A DNA stretch of 64,000 nt from Nitrospira defluvii (GTDB lineage Bacteria; Nitrospirota; Nitrospiria; Nitrospirales; Nitrospiraceae). A model generated the notes under the pieces. That model searched no databases. It was not told where the DNA came from and worked only from the letters and a program-made list of their open reading frames with translations. Below are positions 1-9,608 of this stretch, piece after piece; within the stretch, counting starts at the first letter, position 1; each line of letters begins with the position of its first letter. The translations under genes and the position numbers were made by a program. The stretch covers positions 186,001-250,000 of the forward strand of contig WYAX01000016.1 of assembly GCA_011525625.1 (NCBI GenBank), in the 5' to 3' direction.

Positions 1-612
1 CTGGCGCAAAATATCGTCGTTAATTCGAAGGTGCAAAATCCCTCGGCGCCCAACTCGCTGGATACGCTGCTGGTCCATCAGGGGATCGCCCGTCCGCTGT
101 TGTCGGCCCTGATTCTTCGGTTGTTGGATGAGTTCAAGATCGATATCTACGGCTGCCCGAAAACGGTGTCGCTCATGGGGCAGATGTTGATGACCGGGCA
201 TAAGGCGGTCAAGCCGGCACAGGAGCCCGATTGGCGCAAACAGTTCCAGGGACCGACCATGGCCATCAAGATGGTGCCCGGGTTCGACGATGCCCTCGCG
301 CATATCGCACAACATGGTCCGAGTCATACCTGTGTCATCGTCACCAAATCGTACGAGTCCGCGATGCGCTTCACCCGGGAGGTCGATGCGGGTTCCGTCC
401 TGGTCAATGCGTCCTCGCGGCTGAATGCCGGCGACAGCTTGGGGTTCGGCGCGGATATCGGACTCAGTGCCGCCCGTCATCATGCGCGTGGACCGATCGG
501 TCTCAACCAACTCACCTGCGAGAAATATGTGGTATTCGGCAGCGGGCAACTCCGGCATCCGCATCCGGTGCCCCTGGCGTACGAAGATGCCATCATGCTG
601 AAACGGCCGTGA
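1..612 (+). CDS. ProA-like glutamate-5-semialdehyde dehydrogenase family, C-terminal part, catalytic Cys missing
   Basis: The frame is open from the first base, so the gene begins outside the window and only its last 203 residues are seen (full ProA is about 420). Residues 134-190 of the visible part match the ProA C-terminus: GFGADIGLSAARHHARGP, then the GLNQLT and VVFGSGQLR segments. ProA reduces gamma-glutamyl phosphate to glutamate semialdehyde in proline synthesis. Where ProA has the catalytic cysteine (consensus like RPGVCNALETLLVH), this protein reads NPSAPNSLDTLLVH, with Pro at the Cys position. It may therefore be a paralogue without normal dehydrogenase activity. The next gene, a methyltransferase, starts 38 bp downstream and could be co-transcribed. 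Confidence 0.85.
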   Translation: MAQNIVVNSKVQNPSAPNSLDTLLVHQGIARPLLSALILRLLDEFKIDIYGCPKTVSLMGQMLMTGHKAVKPAQEPDWRKQFQGPTMAIKMVPGFDDALAHIAQHGPSHTCVIVTKSYESAMRFTREVDAGSVLVNASSRLNAGDSLGFGADIGLSAARHHARGPIGLNQLTCEKYVVFGSGQLRHPHPVPLAYEDAIMLKRP

Positions 613-650
613 GGCGTGACTCGTGACGCGCGTCTCGCGAAGAGGACCCC

Positions 651-1841
651 GTGCCTGGCGACTCGACTGACGAGATACGCACGTCGCTGGAGCAACACCT
701 CAAGACCTGGGGCCTCCGTCGTTTCACCTCCGACCGCGACTACTTCGCCTGGCAACAACGCACGTTCAGTCGGAACGACCTCGACGCGCTCCACCGTGCC
801 GTTGAAACCAGACGGCAGGGCGGCAGCGCCGCCGACCGGGCCTTTTACGATCTGACGGCTCACCCGTCCCTCATCCCCGCACTCTATAGCCAGCGCTACG
901 AGTATTACCTCGAGGTCGGGTCGCGAATCTCGGCGGTGCTCGACCCGGACCAGCCGATTCTCGATGTCGGCTGCGGTATCGGCATCCTGACCATGTTCTA
1001 TGCGATGCAGCATCCGACCTGCCGGGTTATCGGGATCGACCGGTCGAGCGCCTCGATCGACCAAGCCCGCCGACGCGCCAAAGAATGGGGATTGGACAAC
1101 GTGCGGTTCGAATGCTGCGATCTTGAGAAAGACGCCCTTCCGGAGCGGTACCCGGTAGTCATCGCAACCCATGTGCTGTTCCAATCCGAAGGAGACCTTG
1201 GGCTGCCGAGCCGGTCATGGGCGACGTTCGATCGGGCGCGCGATCCGCTCACACAACAGGCATTCGAGGCGCGAACGGGGATCGGACCTCGCGTGGATCG
1301 GCTGTCTGCGGCACTGGCTCCCGGCGCCCGGGCGATCCTGTTCGAGAAAGCGCGATTGCTGTCCCGCCGCATTCCGTTTCAACGCGCCCTGGCAGCCCGA
1401 GGGTTGTGTCCCACGCTCAGGCCGGAGCCGATTCGTTATGCCTCGGTGGAAGAGATCACGGAGGACGGTCCGCTGTACATCCTCTCGCGAGGACCGGCGT
1501 CATCCCTCTGGGACGAGCAGCCTGAGCCGGATGAAGGGGCTCGACTGGATCTGTCCGCGATCATGCAGGCCCGCGGCACCGACGAGGCTCCGCTGTATGA
1601 GAACCATTGGCCCTCGGCTCAGGAGGCATGGGCGCAGTTGCCGGCGCGGCAGGTTGTGCGTGAAGCGACCAGGGATGAGGCCGACGGCCGGCAACTGCAC
1701 GTTGAGCAGGGCCTGAGCGGAGATCTGGGGTATCTGTATGTCGCCAATACCTTCGATCAGCGCCAGTTAGTCGTCGTGGACACAGCCCGGCAAGCGATGC
1801 TGGAGCAGTATTACCGGGAGATCGTTGGTGCCGATTCGTGA
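651..1841 (+). CDS. SAM-dependent class I methyltransferase
   Basis: A 396-residue protein with a GTG start. Residues 103-112 (ILDVGCGIGI) form the glycine-rich SAM-binding motif I, followed by VIGIDRS (motif II acidic residue) and the segment VRFECCDLE. The N-terminal 100 residues and the long C-terminal half (about 200-396) extend beyond the Rossmann core and probably set substrate choice; I do not recognise them. The gene lies between a ProA-like gene and a sugar-nucleotidyltransferase-like gene on the same strand, which hints at a small biosynthetic operon, but the substrate cannot be named. The methyltransferase fold is certain; the role is open. Confidence 0.85.
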   Translation: MPGDSTDEIRTSLEQHLKTWGLRRFTSDRDYFAWQQRTFSRNDLDALHRAVETRRQGGSAADRAFYDLTAHPSLIPALYSQRYEYYLEVGSRISAVLDPDQPILDVGCGIGILTMFYAMQHPTCRVIGIDRSSASIDQARRRAKEWGLDNVRFECCDLEKDALPERYPVVIATHVLFQSEGDLGLPSRSWATFDRARDPLTQQAFEARTGIGPRVDRLSAALAPGARAILFEKARLLSRRIPFQRALAARGLCPTLRPEPIRYASVEEITEDGPLYILSRGPASSLWDEQPEPDEGARLDLSAIMQARGTDEAPLYENHWPSAQEAWAQLPARQVVREATRDEADGRQLHVEQGLSGDLGYLYVANTFDQRQLVVVDTARQAMLEQYYREIVGADS

Positions 1842-1914
1842 GGGGGGAGCCGGAGCCGGCGAAGTCGGCGGCGGCATGGACAGGGGAGGCGAAAGCGGAG
1901 ATAATGCCCGCCCG

Positions 1915-2751
1915 ATGACACAGACGCATACATCACCTCCACGGCCGGCCCTTGAAGTCGTCGGCTTGATTCCCGCCGCGGGCCAAGCCAAACGGTTGCA
2001 GCCGTTCCCCTGCAGCAAGGAAGTCTATCCCGTCGGCTTCGCCCTCGACGAGAAGACCGGGCTGCCGCGTCCGAAAGTCGCAGCCCACTACTTACTGGAG
2101 AAATTCCGGGTCGCCGGAATCACGAAGGCCTTCTTCGTGATCAGAGACGGCAAATGGGATATTCCGAACTATTTTCGAGAGGGCGACCTGGTCGGTCTGT
2201 CGCTGGCCTATCTCGTGATCGGCGGATCGCTGGGGCCGCCGGATACCATCGATCGCGCCTATCCGTTTATCGAACAGAAACGCGTGGCGTTTGGCTTTCC
2301 GGATATTCTATTCGGGCCCGACGATGCCTACCGGCAGTTGATCGCGGCGCAGGAGCGAACCGGCGCGGACGTGGTCTTGGGCCTGCATCGGGTATATGAC
2401 CACCGTGTGTGGGACATGGTGGAGTGCGAGGCCGACGGCCTCGTGCGGAACATCGTGATGAAACCGGCAGCGACGACGTTGACCTACGGCTGGTGCTGCG
2501 CGGTTTGGACGCCCACCTTCTCCCAGTTTCTCCACCACTTTCTGCGCGCAGAGGAGACGCACCGCAATTTGGCGCAATTGGCCAATCCCGCCCATGATCT
2601 GGGCGGAGATCTCGCCGTGGGGGTGGTACTGCAGGCCGCGTTGAAAGCGGGGCTGTTGTTGCAGAGTGTGATCTTCCCCCACGATACCTATATCGATATC
2701 GGCACACCGGGGGATCTTGCCAAAGCGGTGCGGGAGTTTAGCCTAAAATAG
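1915..2751 (+). CDS. Sugar nucleotidyltransferase-like protein (glucose-1-phosphate thymidylyltransferase superfamily)
   Basis: A 278-residue protein. The N-terminus has the nucleotide-binding signature GLIPAAGQAKRLQPFPCSKE, equivalent to the GxGxRxxPxxK loop of NDP-sugar pyrophosphorylases, and the C-terminal YIDIGTPGDLAKAV is typical of RmlA/GlmU-like enzymes. Such proteins activate sugar phosphates with an NTP. The frame stays open upstream to 1825, overlapping the end of the methyltransferase gene, but the ATG at 1915 gives the normal family N-terminus and was chosen. The G-x-G-T part of the canonical loop is replaced by A-A-G-Q, so activity may differ. It probably belongs to one transcript with the two genes before it. 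Confidence 0.8.
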   Translation: MTQTHTSPPRPALEVVGLIPAAGQAKRLQPFPCSKEVYPVGFALDEKTGLPRPKVAAHYLLEKFRVAGITKAFFVIRDGKWDIPNYFREGDLVGLSLAYLVIGGSLGPPDTIDRAYPFIEQKRVAFGFPDILFGPDDAYRQLIAAQERTGADVVLGLHRVYDHRVWDMVECEADGLVRNIVMKPAATTLTYGWCCAVWTPTFSQFLHHFLRAEETHRNLAQLANPAHDLGGDLAVGVVLQAALKAGLLLQSVIFPHDTYIDIGTPGDLAKAVREFSLK

Positions 2752-2946
2752 GTTGATGCCGATTGGTCTCGCGCTACGGTCTGCCGTTGTTTTCCTCAGC
2801 CATCTCGATAGGGCTGTGCAGGCAGATCTCCCACCTTCGTGCCTTCTGAAACCTTGCGGCAACGCCGGTCCTGTCTCGATGACGCCGATCGATGAATGGA
2901 GGCGGGCACCAAGTACATCGTAATCGCCGACCCTCCAGGCGGCGGA

Positions 2947-3420
2947 CTATTCGAGCGGTTTCACCGTGAGTGCGTTCGATTTCACGTAATTCAATGGCCA
3001 CACACGGGTGATTTGGTCGGGATGGTTGCCGCCGGAGAGCCGGACCTTGACCACGCTCCCACCGAGGAAGACGACCGTGGCCGGTTCGATCTTCACAAAG
3101 ACCGTTTCCTTCTCACGGATGTGCACGTTGATATTTTCCGTCGAGATAAACAGTTCGGGCGACCATTTCACGCGCAGAACATAGGAGCCTGGTGGAATAG
3201 TGATCCAGGTAAATTCTTTCGAGGCGAGGTCGCCCACCTGTTGGTCATTGATATACACGGTGGCCTTACGAAGCGCCGGCGGCGAATCGGGTCGATAGAT
3301 ATAGAGCACGGTTTGGTCCGCTGTGGGAGAAGGTGCTTCTTGAAAGGGGATGTGAGAGAAGCATCCCGGCATCCCCAATACGCACAGCGTGAATCCAAGG
3401 CTCAACAGCCGGTGGAACAT
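2947..3420 (-). CDS. Small lipoprotein, DUF2846-like
   Basis: A 157-residue protein. The ATG at 3420 was chosen over an in-frame upstream codon at 3459 because a strong GGAGGAG sits about 7 nt upstream of it. The N-terminus is a signal peptide ending at a lipobox-like LGMPGC. The mature part has VLYIYRPDS, VYINDQQVGDL and PGSYVLRVKW, the pattern of DUF2846-like beta-sandwich lipoproteins, a family without a firm function. It is transcribed leftward and converges with the nucleotidyltransferase gene. The next leftward-transcribed gene upstream encodes a TPR lipoprotein. Confidence 0.7.
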   Translation of the reverse strand: MFHRLLSLGFTLCVLGMPGCFSHIPFQEAPSPTADQTVLYIYRPDSPPALRKATVYINDQQVGDLASKEFTWITIPPGSYVLRVKWSPELFISTENINVHIREKETVFVKIEPATVVFLGGSVVKVRLSGGNHPDQITRVWPLNYVKSNALTVKPLE

Positions 3421-3483
3421 GAAGCGTCTCCTCCTGGAATCGGCGAGTGGTGAGCGCATCGACAGCTCGACCGTGGGTGTACA

Positions 3484-4719
3484 TTACGATGTGGAGTGGC
3501 CCGGCGTACTCTTGGCCCGAATGGACTCGGCTTTCTCCGCAAAGGCATTCGCCTCAGCATTCCGGTTTTGATCCCGAAGAAACTGCGCATAGAGGCCTAG
3601 GGCCTTGGCAAGGGCGGGATGATCGGGACCGTAGGTGCTCTCGGTAAGTGTCAGACCACGCGTGAACAGAGGCTCCGCGTCCGTGCCTCCCTGCTTCCAA
3701 ACCGCAACCGCCAGAGACACGAGCGCGTTGGCAAGCTTTGTGGAACTCGGACCAGTCTGCTGCTCATAAATCGCTATGGCCCGGCGGAGCTGTTGCTCCG
3801 CATGAGCATAGTGTGTGATGGCAAACAGCGCCTCTGCATGATTCGTCAGTGCGACGGCCACCTCTGGGTGAGACGTCCCGGAGCTTCGCTCCACCATGTG
3901 GATCACTTGCCTGTAGAGTGGCTCCGCTTCTTCCGGATGCCCACGAACAACATGCAGGGCGGCCAAGGTAGAGAGACCGGCGGCAGTTTGAGGATGATTG
4001 TCGCCTAGTCGCTTCTGCGCGGTTTCATACGACCGTTTCAAGATCGGCTCTGCCTCGTCCCGTCGATTTTGCGTGAGTAGGAGGGCGCCGAGATGGCGAA
4101 GGGCCAGGCACAGTTTGGCTGGATCAGGATTCTCAGATTTCTCCCACAGTGTGACGACTTGTCGCACCAGACTCTCTGCTTCGCCCACGCGATTGGTCAT
4201 CAGGTATAGACTGGCCAAGCCCATCATCGGCTCGCCTAGGCGAGGGTCTTGAGGGCCGTACGCTGCAGCAATGTGCCTCTGCGATTGCGTGTACAGTTGT
4301 TTGGCTTCGCCGAGTGATCCATGGTCTCCAGCGATGTTTCCCAGCATGGACTCTGTCATCCCGACTTCACCGCTCTCGGCTCCGAAGAGATGCCGATACA
4401 TGCCAAGTGCCTGCTCGGCATAGGCCCGGGCTGAGGCATAGTTGCCCCTTCTTGAGATGACGGAGGAGAGGCTTCGTAGGGATCTTGCCAGGCGAGCGTC
4501 CTCAGCTCCGAATTCTTGAGCGCGTGTGACGGCTTGTGAATAGTAGTATTCGGCTTCAGCATATCGCCAATACTCCTGTTCGATGTCGCCTTTGCGAATG
4601 AGCGTTTCCCACGAAGGCGGAAAGGAGGGAGGAGGGGTGACTTGCGGGTGCGGACAAGCCGTCAGGAGAAACGCAATGCCGACAACCATGACTGTGGTGA
4701 TCGTCATCGTCACGGACAC
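3484..4719 (-). CDS. Tetratricopeptide-repeat lipoprotein
   Basis: A 411-residue protein with a short hydrophobic N-terminus ending in the lipobox LLTAC, so it is probably lipid-anchored in the periplasm. From about residue 45 to the end it consists of kinesin-light-chain-like TPRs of about 42 residues, with recurring patterns such as EAEPLYRQVI, HPEVAVALTNHAEAL and AEPLFTRGLTL. Such arrays form protein-interaction superhelices. The start is a GTG at 4719; an ATG at 4707 is an alternative and neither has a strong ribosome site. The gene sits near a CHAT-protease-like gene; TPR and CHAT proteins are often linked, but no direct coupling is shown here. Confidence 0.82.
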   Translation of the reverse strand: MSVTMTITTVMVVGIAFLLTACPHPQVTPPPSFPPSWETLIRKGDIEQEYWRYAEAEYYYSQAVTRAQEFGAEDARLARSLRSLSSVISRRGNYASARAYAEQALGMYRHLFGAESGEVGMTESMLGNIAGDHGSLGEAKQLYTQSQRHIAAAYGPQDPRLGEPMMGLASLYLMTNRVGEAESLVRQVVTLWEKSENPDPAKLCLALRHLGALLLTQNRRDEAEPILKRSYETAQKRLGDNHPQTAAGLSTLAALHVVRGHPEEAEPLYRQVIHMVERSSGTSHPEVAVALTNHAEALFAITHYAHAEQQLRRAIAIYEQQTGPSSTKLANALVSLAVAVWKQGGTDAEPLFTRGLTLTESTYGPDHPALAKALGLYAQFLRDQNRNAEANAFAEKAESIRAKSTPGHSTS

Positions 4720-4882
4720 AGCGTATCTCTAAACGTCCCTGTTGTCCTCGAAAAGTCAAAAAAGGAAAGGGTGCCGGGGATTGTTTGGGAACGAGGTTGG
4801 TGCCAAGCTGGATCGCAGTCCTGACACTATCGTCGTCGTAACCCGCGAGGGAATTGCCGCATCGCTTCCCTTCCCTTCTCGC

Positions 4883-5707
4883 TCAGCCTCCATAAAAGAG
4901 CTTCCGGCACTCCAAGAGGAGGTAGACCGGCCGCGTATGCTTCTCTTTCTTATCGGGAACATGGCCGATCGCGGCGCCCGTCACGACCATCCCCGGAGGA
5001 CACTGCCAATCATGACTGCCCACCAGCCCCCCTAATCCGAACGCGTCCGGCACTCTGGGGCTTACCTGGATAGAAGCCGGATCTTTTCCCTTCGATCCGT
5101 TTTCGTGGATATCCGCCGCAGTGGCATGTTCGAGGCCTACCTGGAGGAGGCTCTCTCGAAGCTGCAACTTGTTGTAGACTTCGTGCAGACCCATGACGAG
5201 CCGATTCATCGGCGCCGTGGTTTCGAAGAGTGTGCCGTCTTTCTCGTAGTTAAACAGAAACGGGCTCTTCTCCGAACGAGAGCCGACTGTGCCGTCGGGC
5301 TCCAATCCCCGGCAGGAGAACCGGAAGGATTTCCACGTGCGGTTGTTGACTTCATTGATAGACAGCCCGTGCAGCACTCCATCCGTAAACATCTCCAGGC
5401 AGGAAACGAACGGGCTTTCGACCACCTTGTCCTTCGCATAATCCAGATCGTTGCAGGCCACCCAGACGGAGCCGACGAGTCCCGGATAGGGCAGGTTCTT
5501 CGGTACGCAGCCGGCGATGACATAGATCCGGAAATCGTTCCAGGTATATTGCGGATTGTGATCATCCAGCGGGTGGGCGGCGATGGAGTATCCGCTCCCG
5601 GGCCGAACGGCGCCGGTTGCGGCCCAAGAGGAAGAAACCGGCAGAAGAAGGACGGCACTCGCCATTATCAGACACACTGCTCGTAGTGCGGCGGTTTGTG
5701 AGGTCAT
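4883..5707 (-). CDS. Secreted protein of unknown function
   Basis: A 274-residue protein preceded by a good AAGGAGG site. Residues 1-29 form a signal peptide cleaved near SSWA-ATG. The mature protein carries several cysteines (for example in IAGCVPK, VACND, FSCRG, WQCPPG, LECRK), which suggests disulfide bonding outside the cytoplasm. The segment WQCPPGMVVTGAAIG near the C-terminus resembles lectin-like or surface beta-prism sequences, but I cannot assign a family. It lies between the TPR lipoprotein and the CHAT fusion gene on the same strand, so it may belong to one exported-protein cluster. Confidence 0.6.
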   Translation of the reverse strand: MTSQTAALRAVCLIMASAVLLLPVSSSWAATGAVRPGSGYSIAAHPLDDHNPQYTWNDFRIYVIAGCVPKNLPYPGLVGSVWVACNDLDYAKDKVVESPFVSCLEMFTDGVLHGLSINEVNNRTWKSFRFSCRGLEPDGTVGSRSEKSPFLFNYEKDGTLFETTAPMNRLVMGLHEVYNKLQLRESLLQVGLEHATAADIHENGSKGKDPASIQVSPRVPDAFGLGGLVGSHDWQCPPGMVVTGAAIGHVPDKKEKHTRPVYLLLECRKLFYGG

Positions 5708-5800
5708 CGGATATTCCTCCTTCTGGTGAGAACCGAATGATGCAGCCGTACGGACGCAGTCGCGGCGGGAGCCACGCTTCTGGACCGTCTCGAATTCCCG

Positions 5801-8800
5801 CTAGGGATAGGCGGTGAGAATGTGTTGGGCCGCCTGCAACCGTTCCTGTCCGTTCTTGCCCTTACATTGCTTCCGGCAGTTCGCACAAAACGTGAGCCGC
5901 CCGGCGATCGACCGGATGTTTCGCTCGGAGTTGTAATAGAGCGGGCAGTCGGCAGGCCCGACCCGCCGGGGGTGCGGAGGAATTCCTGCGACCACCGCTG
6001 CGGCCAGATGCGCCATCATCCGTTCCACCGTGAACTCCCGCTCGTTCAGTTGCTCCAGCAACTCAAAGGTTGAGGTCACGATCAGCGGGTCCCGCCGCCA
6101 ATAGTAGAGGTACCTCGTCCGCGCGTCTTTGAGCGGAAAATTGATCATGCAGATGAGCTGGTCGACGGCGAGTTCTTTCGGTTTCGATTTCAACCGCTCA
6201 TACAGCGTTTCTGCGACCACGAAGGCCTGATCCTTGTCCTGCTCCCGCCGCCACGTGCCGATCGGTGCGGGGAACGAGACGGTTTCGAAGGCGTAGTGGG
6301 TTTGAGCTTCGGTGAGGCGTGTGCAGATGTCCGGGAGGTGCGGAATCATGCGATGGGCGTTCCAGATCCCGATTCTGACGCGATCTCCCACCGCTCGCCG
6401 CCGGCTGCGCACGGCCGCGCTTCTGGTGCGCTCATAATCCGCCGCCGTTCTGGGCAGGCAGAGTTGCTGCGCGGGATTTCGCGCGAAGACGACCGGCACC
6501 GCCCAATCGATGGCTTCTCCGGAGATGGAGTAATTGACCGACACACGCGCTTCTCGGGCGGCATCGCCGATGCTGTGTCCCATGGCCAGAGCCCAGTAGA
6601 AGTGGCGGGAGAAGGCCGTAGCGGACACATCCAGCACCGGATACTGATTGGCCACCACGGCGGGGACGCCCCCGGCAATGAGGGCCTGCGCCACGCCGCG
6701 ACTGAAGTCCTGACGGCCGCCCCGGCCGGTTTCGCAGGCATTCAGGCAGACGAGACGAATCCCCCGGCGGCAGACGATCTGGCGCAGGGTGGAGGAATCC
6801 AACCGTTGTTCGCCGCCATCTTGATTCTCGAAAATCAGATAGCCGCAGTCGTTCTGCTCCTGATATTCGCCATGTCCGATGAAATGCAAGACGTCGAAGG
6901 GGGCCTCAGCGGATTCCAGTCGGCGATGGAGCAGTTCCGGGGTAGCGTCGAGTAGTAGTTCCACCTGGGCCAGTCCCGCATCGAGGAGTCGACGGAATCC
7001 GCTGCGAATGACATCGGCCTCCTCCTCCACCGACAGCGTACCGAGGCCGAGCGGTTGAGCCACCACCACCAGGATACGCATGCCGTTGCGGGCCGGAATG
7101 CGTTCGGCCGGAATCGCCGTCAAAACGTTGCGGGTAAAATTGACCTCCTCCAGCGCCAAAAACGTTCTGCGATCGGGATCGTAGATGAATTCCCACGACT
7201 GGTCGGCGATCCAGCCGATGTCGGAGGTAAAGATCAGGTTCAGGCGGCGGTTGACTTGCTCCGACCGCGCAGCATCATAGAGCCGCCGTACCTGGTCGGG
7301 AAAGAGGGCCTCGAAGAGGGCGCCGCCCATGCGTTGCAACGCGGCCTCGTCCGGGAGTTGCGGATAGGCGGGGTCGCCGTCGATGTACCCTTGAATGTGG
7401 GCTTGTCCGGCCTTGATGAGATCCCATTGAGTCGTGGCCGCGTCGGCAGACCCACGACGTTGCGCCGAGGCGGCTCTTGCTTTCCCGCCGGTGTGTAGAT
7501 ACTCCATGACGCGTGCATTGCGGAAGGTGGCGATCAATTGTGCGACATCCGCTCCCTGCGTCGGAGCGAGCAAGGCAAGATGGAACACATCCTCGGGCTC
7601 CGGGGCGGCTGTCTGCGCCTCGGCCGGTGCCTGCACCTGAATGGGGGAGGCAATCGCTCTGGGAACGGTCGGCTCCACGCGGGGCTTGGAGGCTGCGGCG
7701 GGTGATGGTGCTTCCACGCGGGCGACGCCACGACGCCTGCCCGACGGCAGGTCATGCGCGATGTCGATCGGCGTGACTGGTTGTGCCTGTCCGCGTAATG
7801 CGCGAACGAGAAAATCCACGGTGCCGGGATCGTCGAAGAAGTTCACATGGTTTACGGCCTTCAGTTGCGGCAGATTTCCGCCCAGGCCGAAACAGCCGAC
7901 ACGGGTGCCAGGGATGACGGCGGCTCCCGCTCCTGGATCCACGCGCCAACCGCCTTCGGTCGGGACAACGAGGTCGTTCGCGGTGGGGAAGAAGAGGTCC
8001 GCCCCTGCGTCGATGATTCGTTGCAGCAAGGCGCCGTCCGGTTCGAAGTTCGCGACAAGGGCGGAGTAGGCCTCGCTCGGAGGGCCGGGTGCAGCCTGTA
8101 AGGCCTGAATGATCTCGCCATTGTTATCCATCGAGGCGAGGCCCGGAAGGCTGCCCACCAGGCGGCGGGCCATCCACGACAAGGCTTCGCTCACGAACTC
8201 CACACCGGTGGTAAAGGGATTGTCCGGGAACAACTCCATCACGTTCGATAGCCAGTTCGTGTACTGGGTGACATGGTCCGGCGAGGCGAGGGGGGTTCCG
8301 CCGTTCGGGCTCGCTACCAGCACGGCCCGGCCGACGGCGAATCGATCGACCAGCGATCCGAAGCGGTCTCGACGTTCGACGAGATGTCGCAGGACGAGCC
8401 CGCCGCGTGAATGGGTGATCACGTCGAAGGTGGTGCGGCGATCGGGCAGGGCTTCGAGCAGCATGCGGACGTTTTCTTCCGGCGTGCGGCTCAAGGTGAA
8501 GTGATCGAAGCCATAGATCCGGTTTTCGTAGACCTCCTTTAGTTCCTCGAACAGGGTCTTGCCGTTGCTGCCTGGTGTCTTGGCCAACCCTTTGAACGCG
8601 GCGGCCGTACTGGAGAAGGTGCCGTGTAGAAATAGGAGATGACGACCGGTGGGGCTGAGGGTCTGGAAGTCGGCGGCAGGCAGGGCTGCTTTGCGACTGA
8701 GTCCCTCGGGGGTGACCGTGAGCCACCCCTCCCGTCGGCCTTTCAACTTCCAGGTCGCGGTTTCCCAGAGCAGGGCGAGCTTGGCGAGCGCATAGTCGGC

Positions 8801-9253
8801 GACCTTGCCGGCGACTTTGAGCACCACCGTCTTGATGGCGCTGCTGATGAACCCTCGGCGAACGCCGGCTTCCGGTGCCGGCGCGGCCGGGACGGGAATC
8901 GAAAACCGGTAGAGGGTTCGTGACCCTCTGCGTCGTCCTCGGCGAGCCGGCTCGCTGGGCATGTGAAACCGGACGGCGCCGGAGGCATAACGCGTCATCA
9001 CCACGTAGATGTCATCGGGGGCCCCTTCGACGTCGAGTGTGAGGGGCGCGGCAACGGCTTCGCCTCGTCGCACTTTCGGCGTGGCGATGAGTGTCTGTTC
9101 GATCTGCCAGCGTTTGGTGGCGGTCAGATTTTTCAGAAATGGATCAGGTGGTTCTGCGGCAGTCCGCCGCCCTCCGCGCGTGGTACTTGCTGCCTGAACG
9201 TCCCAGCCCTCCGATGTGGCCCAACTCACTGCGCCGGATTGCTTCTGTGCCAT
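5801..9253 (-). CDS. Alpha/beta-hydrolase and CHAT (caspase-like) fusion protein
   Basis: A 1150-residue protein. The ATG at 9253 has AGGAG 6 nt upstream; an in-frame codon at 9328 lacks this. Residues about 205-500 form a lipase-like alpha/beta hydrolase with HGTFSS, the nucleophile elbow HSRGG (Ser282), a candidate Asp in ANDLVVP and His in VNHVNFF. Residues about 560-960 are a CHAT domain, a clan CD cysteine-protease fold, with the catalytic pair in HFIGHG (His794) and NACETG (Cys840). The C-terminus has a short CxxCxxxC cluster (CANCRKQC) that could bind zinc. No signal peptide is seen, so it probably acts in the cytoplasm. CHAT proteins often execute regulated proteolysis, including in defence systems. 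The trigger and substrate are unknown. Confidence 0.88.
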   Translation of the reverse strand: MAQKQSGAVSWATSEGWDVQAASTTRGGRRTAAEPPDPFLKNLTATKRWQIEQTLIATPKVRRGEAVAAPLTLDVEGAPDDIYVVMTRYASGAVRFHMPSEPARRGRRRGSRTLYRFSIPVPAAPAPEAGVRRGFISSAIKTVVLKVAGKVADYALAKLALLWETATWKLKGRREGWLTVTPEGLSRKAALPAADFQTLSPTGRHLLFLHGTFSSTAAAFKGLAKTPGSNGKTLFEELKEVYENRIYGFDHFTLSRTPEENVRMLLEALPDRRTTFDVITHSRGGLVLRHLVERRDRFGSLVDRFAVGRAVLVASPNGGTPLASPDHVTQYTNWLSNVMELFPDNPFTTGVEFVSEALSWMARRLVGSLPGLASMDNNGEIIQALQAAPGPPSEAYSALVANFEPDGALLQRIIDAGADLFFPTANDLVVPTEGGWRVDPGAGAAVIPGTRVGCFGLGGNLPQLKAVNHVNFFDDPGTVDFLVRALRGQAQPVTPIDIAHDLPSGRRRGVARVEAPSPAAASKPRVEPTVPRAIASPIQVQAPAEAQTAAPEPEDVFHLALLAPTQGADVAQLIATFRNARVMEYLHTGGKARAASAQRRGSADAATTQWDLIKAGQAHIQGYIDGDPAYPQLPDEAALQRMGGALFEALFPDQVRRLYDAARSEQVNRRLNLIFTSDIGWIADQSWEFIYDPDRRTFLALEEVNFTRNVLTAIPAERIPARNGMRILVVVAQPLGLGTLSVEEEADVIRSGFRRLLDAGLAQVELLLDATPELLHRRLESAEAPFDVLHFIGHGEYQEQNDCGYLIFENQDGGEQRLDSSTLRQIVCRRGIRLVCLNACETGRGGRQDFSRGVAQALIAGGVPAVVANQYPVLDVSATAFSRHFYWALAMGHSIGDAAREARVSVNYSISGEAIDWAVPVVFARNPAQQLCLPRTAADYERTRSAAVRSRRRAVGDRVRIGIWNAHRMIPHLPDICTRLTEAQTHYAFETVSFPAPIGTWRREQDKDQAFVVAETLYERLKSKPKELAVDQLICMINFPLKDARTRYLYYWRRDPLIVTSTFELLEQLNEREFTVERMMAHLAAAVVAGIPPHPRRVGPADCPLYYNSERNIRSIAGRLTFCANCRKQCKGKNGQERLQAAQHILTAYP

Positions 9254-9608
9254 GGTGTGCTCCTGCAGCTGCCGTGCGACGTCTGACGGCGTCTCGATGA
9301 CCGATGATTCACGTGTCGTCCGTCTCACATGAAGCGCAGCTCGCTCGGAGTGGCCGAGGGAGCACGCGTCACGAGGTACGGGGATTGTCCGCCGCGCTTA
9401 TCCCATAACCGAACGCCTGAGGCAAGCGGGATGTTCACGCGCGGGTGAGGCCTGAACGTCTCAGTGGTCAAGCAGCAGGTCGGTCGGGCTTTGGGATTGG
9501 AGAGAGCGGTTGCAGAGGGCAGTCGAGGCTACGTAGGGTGGCATGAACCGCGATCACCACACCGACCGGGGGCCGGCAGGGAGCGTGCCGGCGCGGCGAA
9601 GGTGTCCG
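9254..9608. other. Intergenic region upstream of the CHAT fusion gene
   Basis: About 355 bp between two leftward genes. It should hold the promoter of the CHAT fusion gene. I see no convincing coding region. A 7-bp inverted repeat (GCCGGCA/TGCCGGC, around 9574-9594) lies near the end of the next gene but lacks a T-tract on either side, so I do not call it a terminator. Confidence 0.4.

Noticed and set aside
9574-9594. GCCGGCA/TGCCGGC inverted repeat as a terminator
   Set aside because: No T-tract follows on either strand, and the short GC palindrome is common by chance in this base composition.
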